A stretch of 40,762 bases of DNA from a virus: the IMG/VR virus record IMGVR_UViG_3300027607_000007, positions 1 to 40,762 of that record, one strand, 5' to 3'. Shown piece by piece: positions 30,617 to 39,491 of the stretch (its first letter is position 1; every line of letters begins with the position of its first letter). The position numbers and the translations under genes were made by a program. The notes under the pieces were generated by a model. The model searched no databases. It was not told the DNA's origin and saw nothing but the letters and a program-made list of their open reading frames with translations.

Positions 30617-33600
30617 CGCTTAGCCCTTTGCTTCTTGACGCCATAGGTACGCCCAAGCGTGCGCTGCGCGGCGCCGCCTGGTGTGTTCAAGGCATCTGCG
30701 ACTTGCTCTGAAAGGATAAACTTGATGCTTCGGCCGCCGCGGTCGTCACGCTCCTCTTCAACATCGACCTGCGCACCGGAATAGTTGTGCATTTCGATCT
30801 TGAGCTGATCGTCATTTGCCGCCCTGGAGCGCATCTGTTGACCGCCACCGGTCGAAGCATATGGCGTCACGTAGCCGCCGGAACGAAAGCCCCTCAGTGA
30901 ATTGCTGTGCAGCGCATCAAGGACACCGACACCAATGCGACGTGTCGCAGGCGCGCTGAATACATATTCGTTCGCATGAACAAACCCTGCGACATCGCTA
31001 TCAGCGCCAGGTCCAGTCGCTCCACCCCGGTTGAACCCGAACAGGCCGCCGATCGCTTTGAAAATACCGGAAAAGAGACCTCCGAAACCGCCACCACCAG
31101 CGGCGCTTCCACCTTCTCCGAGCCCACCGACAATGTTCTGAAGGCCTTCCGTCATGGACCCGGCCAGCTCCTGAGACTGGCCCGCAAAGGACGTTGCAGT
31201 GTTGGCAAGCGAGTTGCTGCCATCGGCAAGCGATCCAATCGCCTTGCTGATCCCGCCATCGAAGCGGGTCAGGCCTGTCGATGCGGTTTGAAGATCACCA
31301 CCAAAGACGTTGAGAGCTTCTTCAGCCGCTTGCAATCGGCCGGTCCAGTTGTGCATGGCCTCCGGATTAGCATAGGAAAATCCGGAAGGACGCTCGAAAC
31401 CGCCGAAGGCCGCAGTTGCCTCCCGCACATTCCGGCTCGAAAGAAGATCGCGGAACGCCCGGTTTTCGGTGGTCTGGAGTTCGTGCCAGGCGAAGTCCAG
31501 CTGACCGCGCACATTGCCGAGGTTCTGCCGGCCGCCGATAAAATCAAACAGGTCGAAACGCCGATTATTGTGCTGAAACAGCCCAAAGGCATTTCCACCA
31601 TCCCCGATCGCAAACGGATTGAATGCGCTTTCAGCAGATACATTGCCGACGATCCCTGCCACCTGGTGCGGCTGCAGCCCCTTGCCGAGGAAGTAACGCC
31701 ACACCTGAGATGCAACCGATCCACCGGTTGACGGCGCGATCGCCGAGGCCGCCGCGGTTGCCGGAAGAGACGCAGCAGCAGCAACAGGCGGGCTGTAACT
31801 TGAAACCGACGTCGTTCCCGCAACCCTGCCACCGCCGAGACGACCGCCAGTGATCGCCCCGAAGAGACGCGACAGGAAATCGGTCGGCGCTGGTCCACCA
31901 AAGAGGAAATTGAGCTGCCCGGAGATGAAGTCTCGCAGGATCTGCTTGGCAAGATTTTCAAGAACGTCTGAGAGTTCCTCGCCGTTGACGATGGCGTCGG
32001 CCAGACCGTCGGCAAGCTCTTCACGCAGAGGTACCGTTGCTTCTCTGAGATCATTCGTGCGGCGCTCGGCAACAACCAGCTGAGCCGCATATGCACTCGG
32101 ACCATTGCCGGAGGCGATCTCTTCAAGACGCTCCAGAGCCGCGGCAGCGTCATCTGTTGCCGCAGCATAGTCCCGCATTGCCTTGGCACGGGCGTCGTCG
32201 GCGCTGCCGCCGGCACGTGAGAACAGACCTTCACTTTCCAGTTCGGCGATGCGCCGGAGCCGTTCTGCCAACTCTTCAGCTGGCGTGCGGCTCGCCTCAA
32301 TCAGCTTCTTGACTTCGGCCAGACGTTTTTCGAGCTCTTTGTTGCCAGTGGCATTGAGCTTGTCGACGACCTTTTCGTAATCCTCGGTCGCCTTGGCACG
32401 GGCATCTGCCGCCTGCGTTGCTGTCAGCAGGCCTTGTTTTTCGGCGTCAGCAATATCTTTGAGTGTTGCCTGATATTCATCCGCCGCCGGAGTGATCCGT
32501 TCGATCCAGGTATCAGCAATTTTTTCGAGACGCTTGCGTTCTTCTTCAGCCTGGAAATTGGCTTCCTGGCCGGTCGTTGAAGGCGTCGTAGCAGCACCTT
32601 CCGGAGGTTTACCATTGCGGACGTCAAGCAGCTCGCGAAGAGCGGCTGCCTCTGCTTCAATCAGAGCGAGGCGTTCCCTTTGAACTTTCAATCGCGCAGC
32701 TGCAATAGAATCGTCGCGCCTTTCGAGACCTGCAATCGACTCTCGGAGAAGTATGCCTTCATTGACGAGCTTAATGTAACGCTCTTGAACACGCAGCGTC
32801 GATTGGTCTTCAACGTCACGCGTTAAATCAATCAGAGAGCTAAAACCATCCAACGCTGTTGCGAGAAATTCGGTGAGCGCTTGCATTGCTGGCGCCGCAT
32901 CAAGCAGTGCCCTAGTCAAACTGCGATTTATTGTCTGCGATGCTTTAGTCAGTTCACTATCCAGCTCTTCAGCCCGCTTGATGACATCCGCATCAAAGAT
33001 CAAGCCGAGATCACGCGACTCCTGGATCATGCGACGCAAGTTGTCTGAGCCGCGGTCGATCAGCTCGACAAAGCGTTCGCCGGCGGTGCCACCGAAAATT
33101 TCATCGGCGATCCGGATTTGAGCAGCGCGATCGAATTTCTCAAGGCGCTCAATAATTTCAACGAGCAGGTCGGATGGGTTTTCGAGCTCCCTTTTCAGTT
33201 CCGCCGCGCTGAAACCAAGCCGCTGGAATGCCTCGGCCGCAGATCCGGCTCCGGTAAGGATGAACTCGTCCGCACGAAGGTTCAGTTCTTTCATTCCGTC
33301 GGTCAATGCGTCGACGGCAATCCGATTCCGCTCAGCAAATAGCTGCAGTTCCTGAAACGGCACAAAATCTAGGCCCGCGCGGCGAGCTGCATCTCCGATC
33401 TCAGCCACCGAGCGTGCTGCATCACGGGACGAGGTCACAATTTTTGCAAAGCCGAGCGACAATGCACCAATGCCAATTGCGGCAGCTGCCCCAGCCGGTC
33501 CCATCGCTCGTAATCCAGCACCGGCTGCACCGAGATTGCTCGACATGCCGGACGCGCTTGTCTTCAAATCGTCAACGGCAGCGTCAACGGCTTTCAGACT

Positions 33601-33741
33601 ACGCCTGGCGGGCTTGCTTGCGCGTTCAATCCGCTGGAGAGCCTGTTCGCCCTCAACGCCGAATTTACGCAACTCGCGCTGAACGACTTTTCCGTCGACA
33701 GCAGCAAGCCGAATGCCAACCTGAGGCATCCTACCTCGCAT
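30613..33741 (-). CDS. H: Tape measure protein with tail lysozyme domain
   Basis: This 1042-residue protein is long and helical, with a hydrophobic Ala/Gly region near residues 65-100, coiled coils through the centre, and a second Gly-rich hydrophobic region late (FGGLFSGIFKAIGGLFGF). An embedded Phage_lysozyme2-type domain lies around residues 670-810 (QVAGIVGNVSAESAFNPFAI, Glu as likely acid). It sets tail length and helps to pierce the cell wall. ATG 33741 has GGAG six bases upstream and overlaps the chaperone-extension stop. Confidence 0.9.
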   Translation of the reverse strand: MRGRMPQVGIRLAAVDGKVVQRELRKFGVEGEQALQRIERASKPARRSLKAVDAAVDDLKTSASGMSSNLGAAGAGLRAMGPAGAAAAIGIGALSLGFAKIVTSSRDAARSVAEIGDAARRAGLDFVPFQELQLFAERNRIAVDALTDGMKELNLRADEFILTGAGSAAEAFQRLGFSAAELKRELENPSDLLVEIIERLEKFDRAAQIRIADEIFGGTAGERFVELIDRGSDNLRRMIQESRDLGLIFDADVIKRAEELDSELTKASQTINRSLTRALLDAAPAMQALTEFLATALDGFSSLIDLTRDVEDQSTLRVQERYIKLVNEGILLRESIAGLERRDDSIAAARLKVQRERLALIEAEAAALRELLDVRNGKPPEGAATTPSTTGQEANFQAEEERKRLEKIADTWIERITPAADEYQATLKDIADAEKQGLLTATQAADARAKATEDYEKVVDKLNATGNKELEKRLAEVKKLIEASRTPAEELAERLRRIAELESEGLFSRAGGSADDARAKAMRDYAAATDDAAAALERLEEIASGNGPSAYAAQLVVAERRTNDLREATVPLREELADGLADAIVNGEELSDVLENLAKQILRDFISGQLNFLFGGPAPTDFLSRLFGAITGGRLGGGRVAGTTSVSSYSPPVAAAASLPATAAASAIAPSTGGSVASQVWRYFLGKGLQPHQVAGIVGNVSAESAFNPFAIGDGGNAFGLFQHNNRRFDLFDFIGGRQNLGNVRGQLDFAWHELQTTENRAFRDLLSSRNVREATAAFGGFERPSGFSYANPEAMHNWTGRLQAAEEALNVFGGDLQTASTGLTRFDGGISKAIGSLADGSNSLANTATSFAGQSQELAGSMTEGLQNIVGGLGEGGSAAGGGGFGGLFSGIFKAIGGLFGFNRGGATGPGADSDVAGFVHANEYVFSAPATRRIGVGVLDALHSNSLRGFRSGGYVTPYASTGGGQQMRSRAANDDQLKIEMHNYSGAQVDVEEERDDRGGRSIKFILSEQVADALNTPGGAAQRTLGRTYGVKKQRAKR

Positions 33742-34072
33742 GGGCAGCTCCGTGATGTTCCTGGAATGACTTCAAGAAGGCGGCCTCGTAACGGACAAGG
33801 AATCCTGAAACGATGGCCGTTTGTGCGGCGGTTAGGTCGCCTGCTCGCGCAAGCGCCTCACTTATGAGGAGACCGGTGCGACGTCCATCCTGGTCGGACA
33901 CGCGCCACACCCCTGCCCCCGTCGCCAACCGCACGGCCAAATGGCCGAGCCCCGTTTGCGGCTGGTTCCGATCCATCGGACACTTCTGTCCGCAATTCTG
34001 GTTCAGCTCTCTGCAGCCTTCGCAGTATCGTCCTCCGCCTCGCCCGAACCAGGCTGCGAGACGGTCGATCCG
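33731..34072 (-). CDS. Tail chaperone extension read by -1 frameshift (gpGT-like)
   Basis: This 113-residue extension is reached by a -1 shift at GGGAAAC (34072-34078). It begins RIDRLAAWFGRGGGRYCEGC and continues NQNCGQKC, giving a possible Cys4 cluster, then a helical C-terminus that ends before the tape-measure gene. Fused to the upstream chaperone, the product has about 273 residues. As in lambda gpGT, the fusion should recruit tail-tube subunits to the tape measure. An internal ATG (33976) opens the last 81 codons, but I see no ribosome-binding site that would favour independent expression. Confidence 0.8.
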   Translation of the reverse strand, partial: RIDRLAAWFGRGGGRYCEGCRELNQNCGQKCPMDRNQPQTGLGHLAVRLATGAGVWRVSDQDGRRTGLLISEALARAGDLTAAQTAIVSGFLVRYEAAFLKSFQEHHGAAHAR

Positions 34073-34551
34073 TTTCCCTCTTCTCGAACCGCGACCTGGA
34101 CAGAATACGCGACCTTGTCGAAGGCTCGTTTCATGTCGGGATGGAGCAGAAAGCGGCCAATGGTGGTGCGATTGATCGGAAGCACATCATCGTCGTCACC
34201 AGTGACGTTTTCCCAATTCGTCACGATCTGCTCAAATAAGAGCACGCTCGAAATGAACGAGGAGAGGCCAAGAAAGTTGCGCAAACGATCAGCAACGAAC
34301 TCTTCATCATCTTCATTCTCGCAATCGTCGCCCGACTGTCCGAGCCGCAGGTCGTGCTCGATCAAGCTCTGCGGCACTCCATAAACCGTCAGCGCGTTGC
34401 GGGACATGACCATGTCCCGAATAGAGGTCGAGGCCTCAGCTTGCGCCTGGTCAACATCGATCGAGTTTGCCGGACGCATGGTGAGGACCACGCCGTAAGG
34501 AAACGGAACGGCGCGGTCCTCGAAGGAAAATTCCGAAGGATTAAAGGACAT
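34003..34551 (-). CDS. G: Tail assembly chaperone (gpG-like)
   Basis: This protein of about 182 residues starts MSFNPSEFSFEDRAVPFPYG and is helical and acidic in its second half. It ends in a disordered tail (SGEAEDDTAKAAES). ATG 34551 overlaps the tail-tube stop by 11 bases. It lies between the tail-tube and tape-measure genes, the standard location of gpG-type chaperones, and holds the slippery heptamer near its end. Confidence 0.75.
   Translation of the reverse strand: MSFNPSEFSFEDRAVPFPYGVVLTMRPANSIDVDQAQAEASTSIRDMVMSRNALTVYGVPQSLIEHDLRLGQSGDDCENEDDEEFVADRLRNFLGLSSFISSVLLFEQIVTNWENVTGDDDDVLPINRTTIGRFLLHPDMKRAFDKVAYSVQVAVREEGNGSTVSQPGSGEAEDDTAKAAES
34072..34078 (-). promoter_or_regulatory. 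Slippery heptamer GGGAAAC
   Basis: On the minus strand it is in the X-XXY-YYZ register (codons GAG GGA AAC) inside the chaperone gene. Shifting back one base enters an open frame that runs past the 0-frame stop at 34003. Confidence 0.8.
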
Positions 34552-35515
34552 AGGCGTCAACGTTGTTGGTGACGGTCACGGTCAGCATCGGAGCGCCTGT
34601 CGTTTGCTCGGCGCGGAAACCGAATTCCGACTCCAGCCGGCCAGGACCATTGATCGGCGCAAACGGTGCACGGTCAAAGCGAACCGCGGGCATTGCAAAG
34701 TTGATCCGCGCATCGGCCGCTTCACCGAATTCAAGCTCCAGTGCGACCGGTGCTCCTGCATTCATGATGTCGTAGTAGGTGTCATCGGTATAACGCACTC
34801 GCCCGTTTCCGGTGAGCTGCGCCTCCGTGTCGAGATCATATCCGGACACAAACTTTGTGCCATTAATCGACTCATCATCGGCAAAGCCGTTTTGGTAGTT
34901 GATCGACGCGCCGAGGAAGTTGCCCGCGAGGGCGCCGTTCACGCGGAGCAGCCCCTGCGATGCCGGGAGCAGCGAGGTTGGCACCATGGCAGGAGGCGTG
35001 CCGCCGCCCGAAGTGGTGAGCTTGACCTGGTTTCGGGCGAGGCAGTTCAAGGTCACCTGCCTGAAGCCGCCGCCTCGGGTTGCGTCAAGCGACATGCCGT
35101 TCGCGACGACACCGAGGGTCTGGTAAAAAGCCAACCCGGCGCGCTTTTCGACCTCAATGGTGCGCCACGGCAAGACTTCGCTGCCAGACGTCCAGACATG
35201 GGTGTACGGCCCTGCCCCGGTCGTATTGGGCTGACCGAAGAGCATGGTCAGCCAATACGGGAAATGGTTGGCGTCAAGCGGCACGACGATGTCGCCGGCA
35301 GCGCTCAACAGTCCCGGCTGCGGCTCGGTCGCATCGCGGTTGTTGTTCCGCGAAAGGCCGATCAGCGGGTTTTCCTCGAAAGGCTCGGTTTCGCCGAGGT
35401 TCTCCGAATAGAAGAATGTCGACAGGTAGTTCCCGGTTGCCGCCTGGTCGAACTGTGTCTGCGTGCCAAACAGAAGGTTTGCGGTCTTGCCGCGCGGCTT
35501 TGCGCTCGTTGCCAT
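34541..35515 (-). CDS. V: Major tail tube protein
   Basis: This 324-residue protein is beta-rich with PLIGLSRNNNRDATEPQPGL, FPYWLTMLFGQP and PYTHVWTSGSEVLPWRTIEV, which fits phage tail-tube proteins of the TTP family with Ig-like decoration. AAAGGAG precedes the ATG by seven bases. It polymerises around the tape-measure protein. Position between tail terminator and chaperone supports the call. Confidence 0.85.
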   Translation of the reverse strand: MATSAKPRGKTANLLFGTQTQFDQAATGNYLSTFFYSENLGETEPFEENPLIGLSRNNNRDATEPQPGLLSAAGDIVVPLDANHFPYWLTMLFGQPNTTGAGPYTHVWTSGSEVLPWRTIEVEKRAGLAFYQTLGVVANGMSLDATRGGGFRQVTLNCLARNQVKLTTSGGGTPPAMVPTSLLPASQGLLRVNGALAGNFLGASINYQNGFADDESINGTKFVSGYDLDTEAQLTGNGRVRYTDDTYYDIMNAGAPVALELEFGEAADARINFAMPAVRFDRAPFAPINGPGRLESEFGFRAEQTTGAPMLTVTVTNNVDAYVL

Positions 35516-35532
35516 GGGAAAGCTCCTTTGGA

Positions 35533-35712
35533 TCAGCCGCCAATCGCGGCAATGGATTTTTCAAGATCGGTTGCCCGGCGGATTTTCCCGTCGAGCTTCT
35601 TGATCGCGTCCGGCTCAAGCCAGAGAACCTTGCCGCGGCGGTTGCCGCCGCAGTCCTCAAGCAAAATGAAATAGCCAGCCTTCGAAGAGGCGGCGGTTCG
35701 CTTCTCGCTCAT
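35533..35712 (-). CDS. 59-residue hypothetical protein in tail operon
   Basis: This small basic protein reads SKAGYFILLEDCGGNRRGKV, then WLEPDAIKKLDGKIRRATDL. CAGGTG lies five bases before the ATG and the frame fits neatly between the tail terminator and tail tube genes. Lambda has no gene here. Function is unknown. Confidence 0.65.
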   Translation of the reverse strand: MSEKRTAASSKAGYFILLEDCGGNRRGKVLWLEPDAIKKLDGKIRRATDLEKSIAAIGG

Positions 35713-35730
35713 GTTTCACCTGTTGGATCG

Positions 35731-36186
35731 TCAGAAGGGTTGGTCGGAGGTCAGCTCGATCTCCAGGCCGACGATCAGACCGGAGAGATTTGGAACACCG
35801 TCCGTCGCAAGGCCTGATCGTGTGATCCCGGCAAGGCGAGAATGCGCACACGCCCCTCCGAGGGTTGGATCGGCATCGACGGCCACCGCAACGGCACCAA
35901 CGATCGCAGACAGGGACGCGCGGCGGTCCGCATCGGCGTCGCCCTGGACGATGACTTCGAGGTCCGGCAATAGGGTCAGCTCATAAACAGCGCCATCGCC
36001 GATTAGGACATTGTCGACACGAACGTCCCCGTCGATCAGATTAGCAAAACCCTTTGCGCCGTCTTCGAGCGCTTCCAGCATCTTCTCCAGTGGTTCGTTT
36101 CTGTGAAACGACGGCACGGAGGTTTCAGACGTGGCGAGCGTCGTTAGAACGCTCTGCAGTGCAGTTAGCGCGATGTCAGAGTTCAT
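35731..36186 (-). CDS. Tail terminator protein (gpU-like position)
   Basis: This 151-residue protein has an N-terminal helix (DIALTALQSVLTTLATSETS), then strands VYELTLLPDLEVIVQGDADA, and a last strand GLIVGLEIELTSDQPF. The alpha/beta layout fits phage tail terminators, which stop tail-tube growth. It overlaps the DUF6441 gene by four bases. Confidence 0.7.
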   Translation of the reverse strand: MNSDIALTALQSVLTTLATSETSVPSFHRNEPLEKMLEALEDGAKGFANLIDGDVRVDNVLIGDGAVYELTLLPDLEVIVQGDADADRRASLSAIVGAVAVAVDADPTLGGACAHSRLAGITRSGLATDGVPNLSGLIVGLEIELTSDQPF

Positions 36187-36860
36187 TGACCAAGCTTCCT
36201 TGAAATTCCAGCCGTGACCCGTTGGACGAACAGCCGTTCTGCGACGGCAGCAACGGAATCAATGTCAAAGCGCTTGGCAAGCCGGACCTGTTTGACAAGC
36301 ACGTACATCAAGACCGGTTGCGACTTGATCCGGCCACCTTCCTTTACAACTCGCGACCGGCGCTTCTTGCCGCCCGATCGCCTGAAGCCCTTTTCGGCAA
36401 CGGCGTAGAAAACCCGGTTGCCGCTGCCCGGTTTTGGAAAGACCTTCAAACTGTCCAGGCCGAAAGTCTCCAGAAAGTCCTCCATCGACATTCGCCGACG
36501 GCGAGCGCCTCGTTTGCGGCTTGCCGGCGCAAAATCCGTTGGAATAGCCAGAAACCCGGCAGACCTGGTCGACCGGATTGGATCGGCAGACGAAAACGCA
36601 GAAACGATGTGCGGTGCCTTCGACCAGATGAGCGCGGCCGGTTCCAGTGTCAGGACATTGCGGCTCGGGAAGGTTCTGTGACGCCATGTCTTTGCAAGCC
36701 GGTTTCCCAGACCTGCGGAATTGATTTGTTGCCGGAACCGTTTCTTGACGGCCACCGCGACATCATCGGTCGCCTCGAAAATGGCGCGCGCGACTTCGTC
36801 GGATTGCCGGTTCAGCTCCTTTTGCAGGTTGCCGAAAGCTGCGAGTTGAATATCAGGCAC
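36183..36860 (-). CDS. DUF6441 head-tail protein (gpZ-like position)
   Basis: This protein of about 225 residues shows the DUF6441 hallmark QINSAGLGNRLAKTWRHRTF, then SAFSSADPIRSTRSAGFLAI and a basic KRGARRRRMS segment. I prefer the GTG at 36860, which begins VPDIQLAAF and overlaps the upstream stop by eight bases; an ATG at 36902 is possible. Upstream codons in this frame are antisense shadow of the connector gene. It takes the lambda gpZ place, the minor tail or neck protein. Confidence 0.75.
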   Translation of the reverse strand: MPDIQLAAFGNLQKELNRQSDEVARAIFEATDDVAVAVKKRFRQQINSAGLGNRLAKTWRHRTFPSRNVLTLEPAALIWSKAPHIVSAFSSADPIRSTRSAGFLAIPTDFAPASRKRGARRRRMSMEDFLETFGLDSLKVFPKPGSGNRVFYAVAEKGFRRSGGKKRRSRVVKEGGRIKSQPVLMYVLVKQVRLAKRFDIDSVAAVAERLFVQRVTAGISRKLGQ

Positions 36861-37164
36861 TTTGGAGAACCACGCGGCAACGCCAGACAAGCCTGGCGTC
36901 ATCTTTGAGAATTGGCTTGGCGACGATCTTGTGCGTTTCGCCGTTGACTGTAAAAACGCCGCCCTCGACCGGGGTGACTTCGCTTTTGCGCACAAGGAAA
37001 ATCGTTTCCCGCCCCACCGGCCGAGAGACGAAATCGCCCATGTCGACGCCGACATCGTCATCGCTCTCAAACATGAGCTTGCACGGTGCGGCACTATAAA
37101 GGCTGTCGACGCCAAGCCGTACAAAGGCGGCGTCGACAGCTTTGGTTGCAATGTCAGAGCGCAT
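36853..37164 (-). CDS. Head-tail connector (gpFII-like)
   Basis: This 103-residue protein has a small beta-barrel pattern (AAPCKLMFESDDDVGVDMGD, FTVNGETHKIVAKPILKDDA), as in lambda gpFII-type head-tail attachment proteins. It follows the capsid gene by 10 bases. It joins the filled head to the tail. Confidence 0.7.
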   Translation of the reverse strand: MRSDIATKAVDAAFVRLGVDSLYSAAPCKLMFESDDDVGVDMGDFVSRPVGRETIFLVRKSEVTPVEGGVFTVNGETHKIVAKPILKDDARLVWRCRVVLQSA

Positions 37165-37174
37165 CTGCGTCCGA

Positions 37175-38224
37175 TCAGTTCGAAGTGATGACTTCGACTA
37201 GGAGGTTCGGCTGCTTGCAGACCGCAATCCGGTTGGACTGCGACTTCATCTCCACACCAGCTCCATGATCGAGGACCTTGCTAGACACATAGATCGGATC
37301 GGATGCGTCAGGCGCGATATTGACCATATCAACGTGGTGAACCGGTCCTTGATAGGTGCGGAACAGGTTTTGCGTACCTGCGGGATATGCATGACCTTTG
37401 CCCGCTTCGACAATCGCTTCTGATGTGATCACGCCCGAAGAGTTACGAACCGGGAACGTTCCCTTGTACTCACGGAACAGGATCTGCCCGAATTCGAACA
37501 CCCGACCCCAGTTCCCACCGAGGTTCTGGCGCTCGATATCCTGCAACCTCGACGCCTGCTGAGTTTGAATCCAGAACTTCTCGACGTTTGGATGTGACAC
37601 CAGCTTGTTGAAGAAGCTCGGCGAAACAATCACTTCAACCTGCGTGGAGGTCTCACCTTTCAGATTGCTCTGAATGTGGTCGATCACCTCTTCGCATTTC
37701 TCATACACATTGGTGCCCGCAGTGCCGAGAACGAAGTCGATGGTTTTCTTCGAGAGATTGAAAACACTGTAAAGGTCATAAAGCGTGACACCGCGACCAT
37801 CCTTGATAAGGCCGCGCAACATGCCCATGCGGATGTATTCCAGCGTGATCGCGTGATGGCCACGGATCGTGTTCAGTCGACGTGCGGTTTCCGTATTTAG
37901 ATTCCGTGCGCTCATCATCCCATTGATGACTTCAACACCGCCGACGAGGTCTTCGGTCTTGATCGTTTCCAGATGCGGAAAATGTGGGATCAAGAGAATC
38001 GTTCCGCCAACCTCGTCCTGCTCGGACATTTGACCTGGTGCACCTGCTTCTGACGCAGCCAGAACGACCAGTTGACCGTCGCGGAAGTCGAGGCGCACAT
38101 AGCGTGATGCCATCGGCTCATCCGGAGCCAGGTTCAGTGCGTTGAGCATCCCGAAGTTGTTTGGAATGCGGTTGACCTCCTCGGTCAGCTCGACATTCGA
38201 GTAAGGAAAGAGAATTTCCGGCAT
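37175..38224 (-). CDS. E: Major capsid protein (lambda E family)
   Basis: This 349-residue protein has the Phage_cap_E pattern: NRIPNNFGMLNALNLAPDEP near the N-terminus, IPHFPHLETIKTEDLVGGVE, then AREYIRMG-like LEYIRMGMLRGLIKDGRGV, and a late GPVHHVDMVNIAPDASDPIY. It has an HK97-like fold. AGGAG precedes the ATG. It follows the decoration protein across a terminator-like hairpin. Confidence 0.9.
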   Translation of the reverse strand: MPEILFPYSNVELTEEVNRIPNNFGMLNALNLAPDEPMASRYVRLDFRDGQLVVLAASEAGAPGQMSEQDEVGGTILLIPHFPHLETIKTEDLVGGVEVINGMMSARNLNTETARRLNTIRGHHAITLEYIRMGMLRGLIKDGRGVTLYDLYSVFNLSKKTIDFVLGTAGTNVYEKCEEVIDHIQSNLKGETSTQVEVIVSPSFFNKLVSHPNVEKFWIQTQQASRLQDIERQNLGGNWGRVFEFGQILFREYKGTFPVRNSSGVITSEAIVEAGKGHAYPAGTQNLFRTYQGPVHHVDMVNIAPDASDPIYVSSKVLDHGAGVEMKSQSNRIAVCKQPNLLVEVITSN

Positions 38225-38263
38225 AGCCTTTCACTCCTGATGATGTCCGGCTCTGCCGGAGAT

Positions 38264-38288
38264 AAGAAAAAGGCCGGCAATGCCGGCC
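38264..38288 (-). terminator. Terminator/attenuator between decoration and capsid genes
   Basis: On the minus strand GGCCGGC-ATT-GCCGGCC is followed by TTTTTCTT. It lies in the 80-base gap between D-like and E-like genes, inside the structural operon. Confidence 0.75.
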
Positions 38289-38304
38289 CCGTTAGGTTGC
38301 TGGG

Positions 38305-39012
38305 TTACGCGGTACGGACCACGATCCCCTGTTTTTCAAGGTCCTCAAGGGCAAGTGCCTTCTGCGCGTCGGTGACCCCGTCTGGCCAGACGATACCGTT
38401 GGCGAAACACAGAACATCGCGGCGCAGCGCGATAAGACCGATCGAGAGGTCAATACCGTCCGGTGCCTCAGCATCTGTCGCGGCGATTCCCCAGGGAACC
38501 TCAGACCCGTCCGATGCCGTCGGGTCCCACGCAACCACCTTGCCGGCATTGGGGTTGATGTCCGCGCCTGAGACCGTAATCTCAAAGCGATCACCTGCAG
38601 CAAAGTCATTGCTGCCGTCCGCAATGGTGAAGCGGACCTGCTTGGTGAAAGCAGCACCGACCTGTGCGGTACCGATGGACTCCCCGTTCGGGTCGCTTAC
38701 CTCAAACGTGCCGCCATTGGCCGCCGGTTCGGTGCAGACAACGGTATAGACACCCTCTTTGGCTTTGCCGGTAACGGCCGGCGCTGCCATCGTGAGAACG
38801 CCATTGCCTGTGTTGCTGGCATCAACTGAAACGGCAGCAGAGATGTTTGCGGTTGTTGCAAGCATTGCCAGAATCATGCCGACAGCAACGGTGCGAACAG
38901 AGCCGTTCCCAGCGAGCAGCACAACGCTTTCGCGGGAGAAATCCGGATTGGCCTCCCATTTCAGAACCGAAGTCAGACCCTTCGGCTGGGTCATGGAGTA
39001 GTGCGGCAACAT
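38305..39012 (-). CDS. D: Head decoration protein (lambda D family, extended)
   Basis: This 235-residue protein has a D-like N-terminus (TSVLKWEANPDFSRESVVLL) and a C-terminal D-like part (GIVWPDGVTDAQKALALEDL, then GIVVRTA). A ~100-residue insertion between them (SAAVSVDASNTGNGVLTMAA, TYTVVC-like strands) is known from many alphaproteobacterial phages. It trimerises on the mature capsid and stabilises it. AAAGGA precedes the ATG. It has no partner terminase in this window. Confidence 0.85.
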   Translation of the reverse strand: MLPHYSMTQPKGLTSVLKWEANPDFSRESVVLLAGNGSVRTVAVGMILAMLATTANISAAVSVDASNTGNGVLTMAAPAVTGKAKEGVYTVVCTEPAANGGTFEVSDPNGESIGTAQVGAAFTKQVRFTIADGSNDFAAGDRFEITVSGADINPNAGKVVAWDPTASDGSEVPWGIAATDAEAPDGIDLSIGLIALRRDVLCFANGIVWPDGVTDAQKALALEDLEKQGIVVRTA

Positions 39013-39101
39013 GTTGAAAATCCTTTCAATCGGCCGAGTAAAAGCGTTCCCCGGCCCTGAAACGGGTCGAGGTCAGATTTCGTGAAACGGTGTCTGCTGA
39101 G

Positions 39102-39491
39102 TTAGTTGGCGTAGCGGTCGACGGCCTTGGACAGGCTGGAGCGCTCTTTTTTGGCCTTAAGCGGCCCGCCGAGTTCAACCGCGGCATCGGCAGAGGCGCT
39201 TTCCTTGCGTTTGCCGAAGTCTTCATCATCGGTCTCGACCTTGGCCTTCGGCGATTTGCCGAGCGCGGCATTCGCCGCTTCCGGGGTCTGGTCCGTGTCG
39301 AAGGCAAAATGACGGGCCAGGTCTTCCCGGCCCTTTGCCTCCTCGCCATCCAGAATGGCCTTGATGCGGGTCCGTTCGGCACCGGTTGCCGAAGCGATGG
39401 CATCTGCAACAGCCAGTTCAACAGCCTGGTCAAGCTGTTCCTGAGTAAAGCCCGAAGCAGATGCATCGGGCTGCTGGTTATTCCCGCTCAT
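39102..39491 (-). CDS. Scaffold protein from internal start (Nu3-like)
   Basis: An in-frame ATG at 39491 inside the protease gene has AAGGGGAC placed eight bases upstream. The 129-residue product (SGNNQQPDASASGFTQEQL start, coiled, Lys/Glu-rich end) would equal the C-terminal scaffold domain of the protease. Lambda makes Nu3 in the same way from gene C. The internal start signal is seen; expression is inferred. Confidence 0.7.
   Translation of the reverse strand: MSGNNQQPDASASGFTQEQLDQAVELAVADAIASATGAERTRIKAILDGEEAKGREDLARHFAFDTDQTPEAANAALGKSPKAKVETDDEDFGKRKESASADAAVELGGPLKAKKERSSLSKAVDRYAN

Noticed and set aside
34604-35674. Plus-strand open frame of 356 residues
   Set aside because: It is antisense to the tail tube gene; high GC at third codon positions opens long false frames here.
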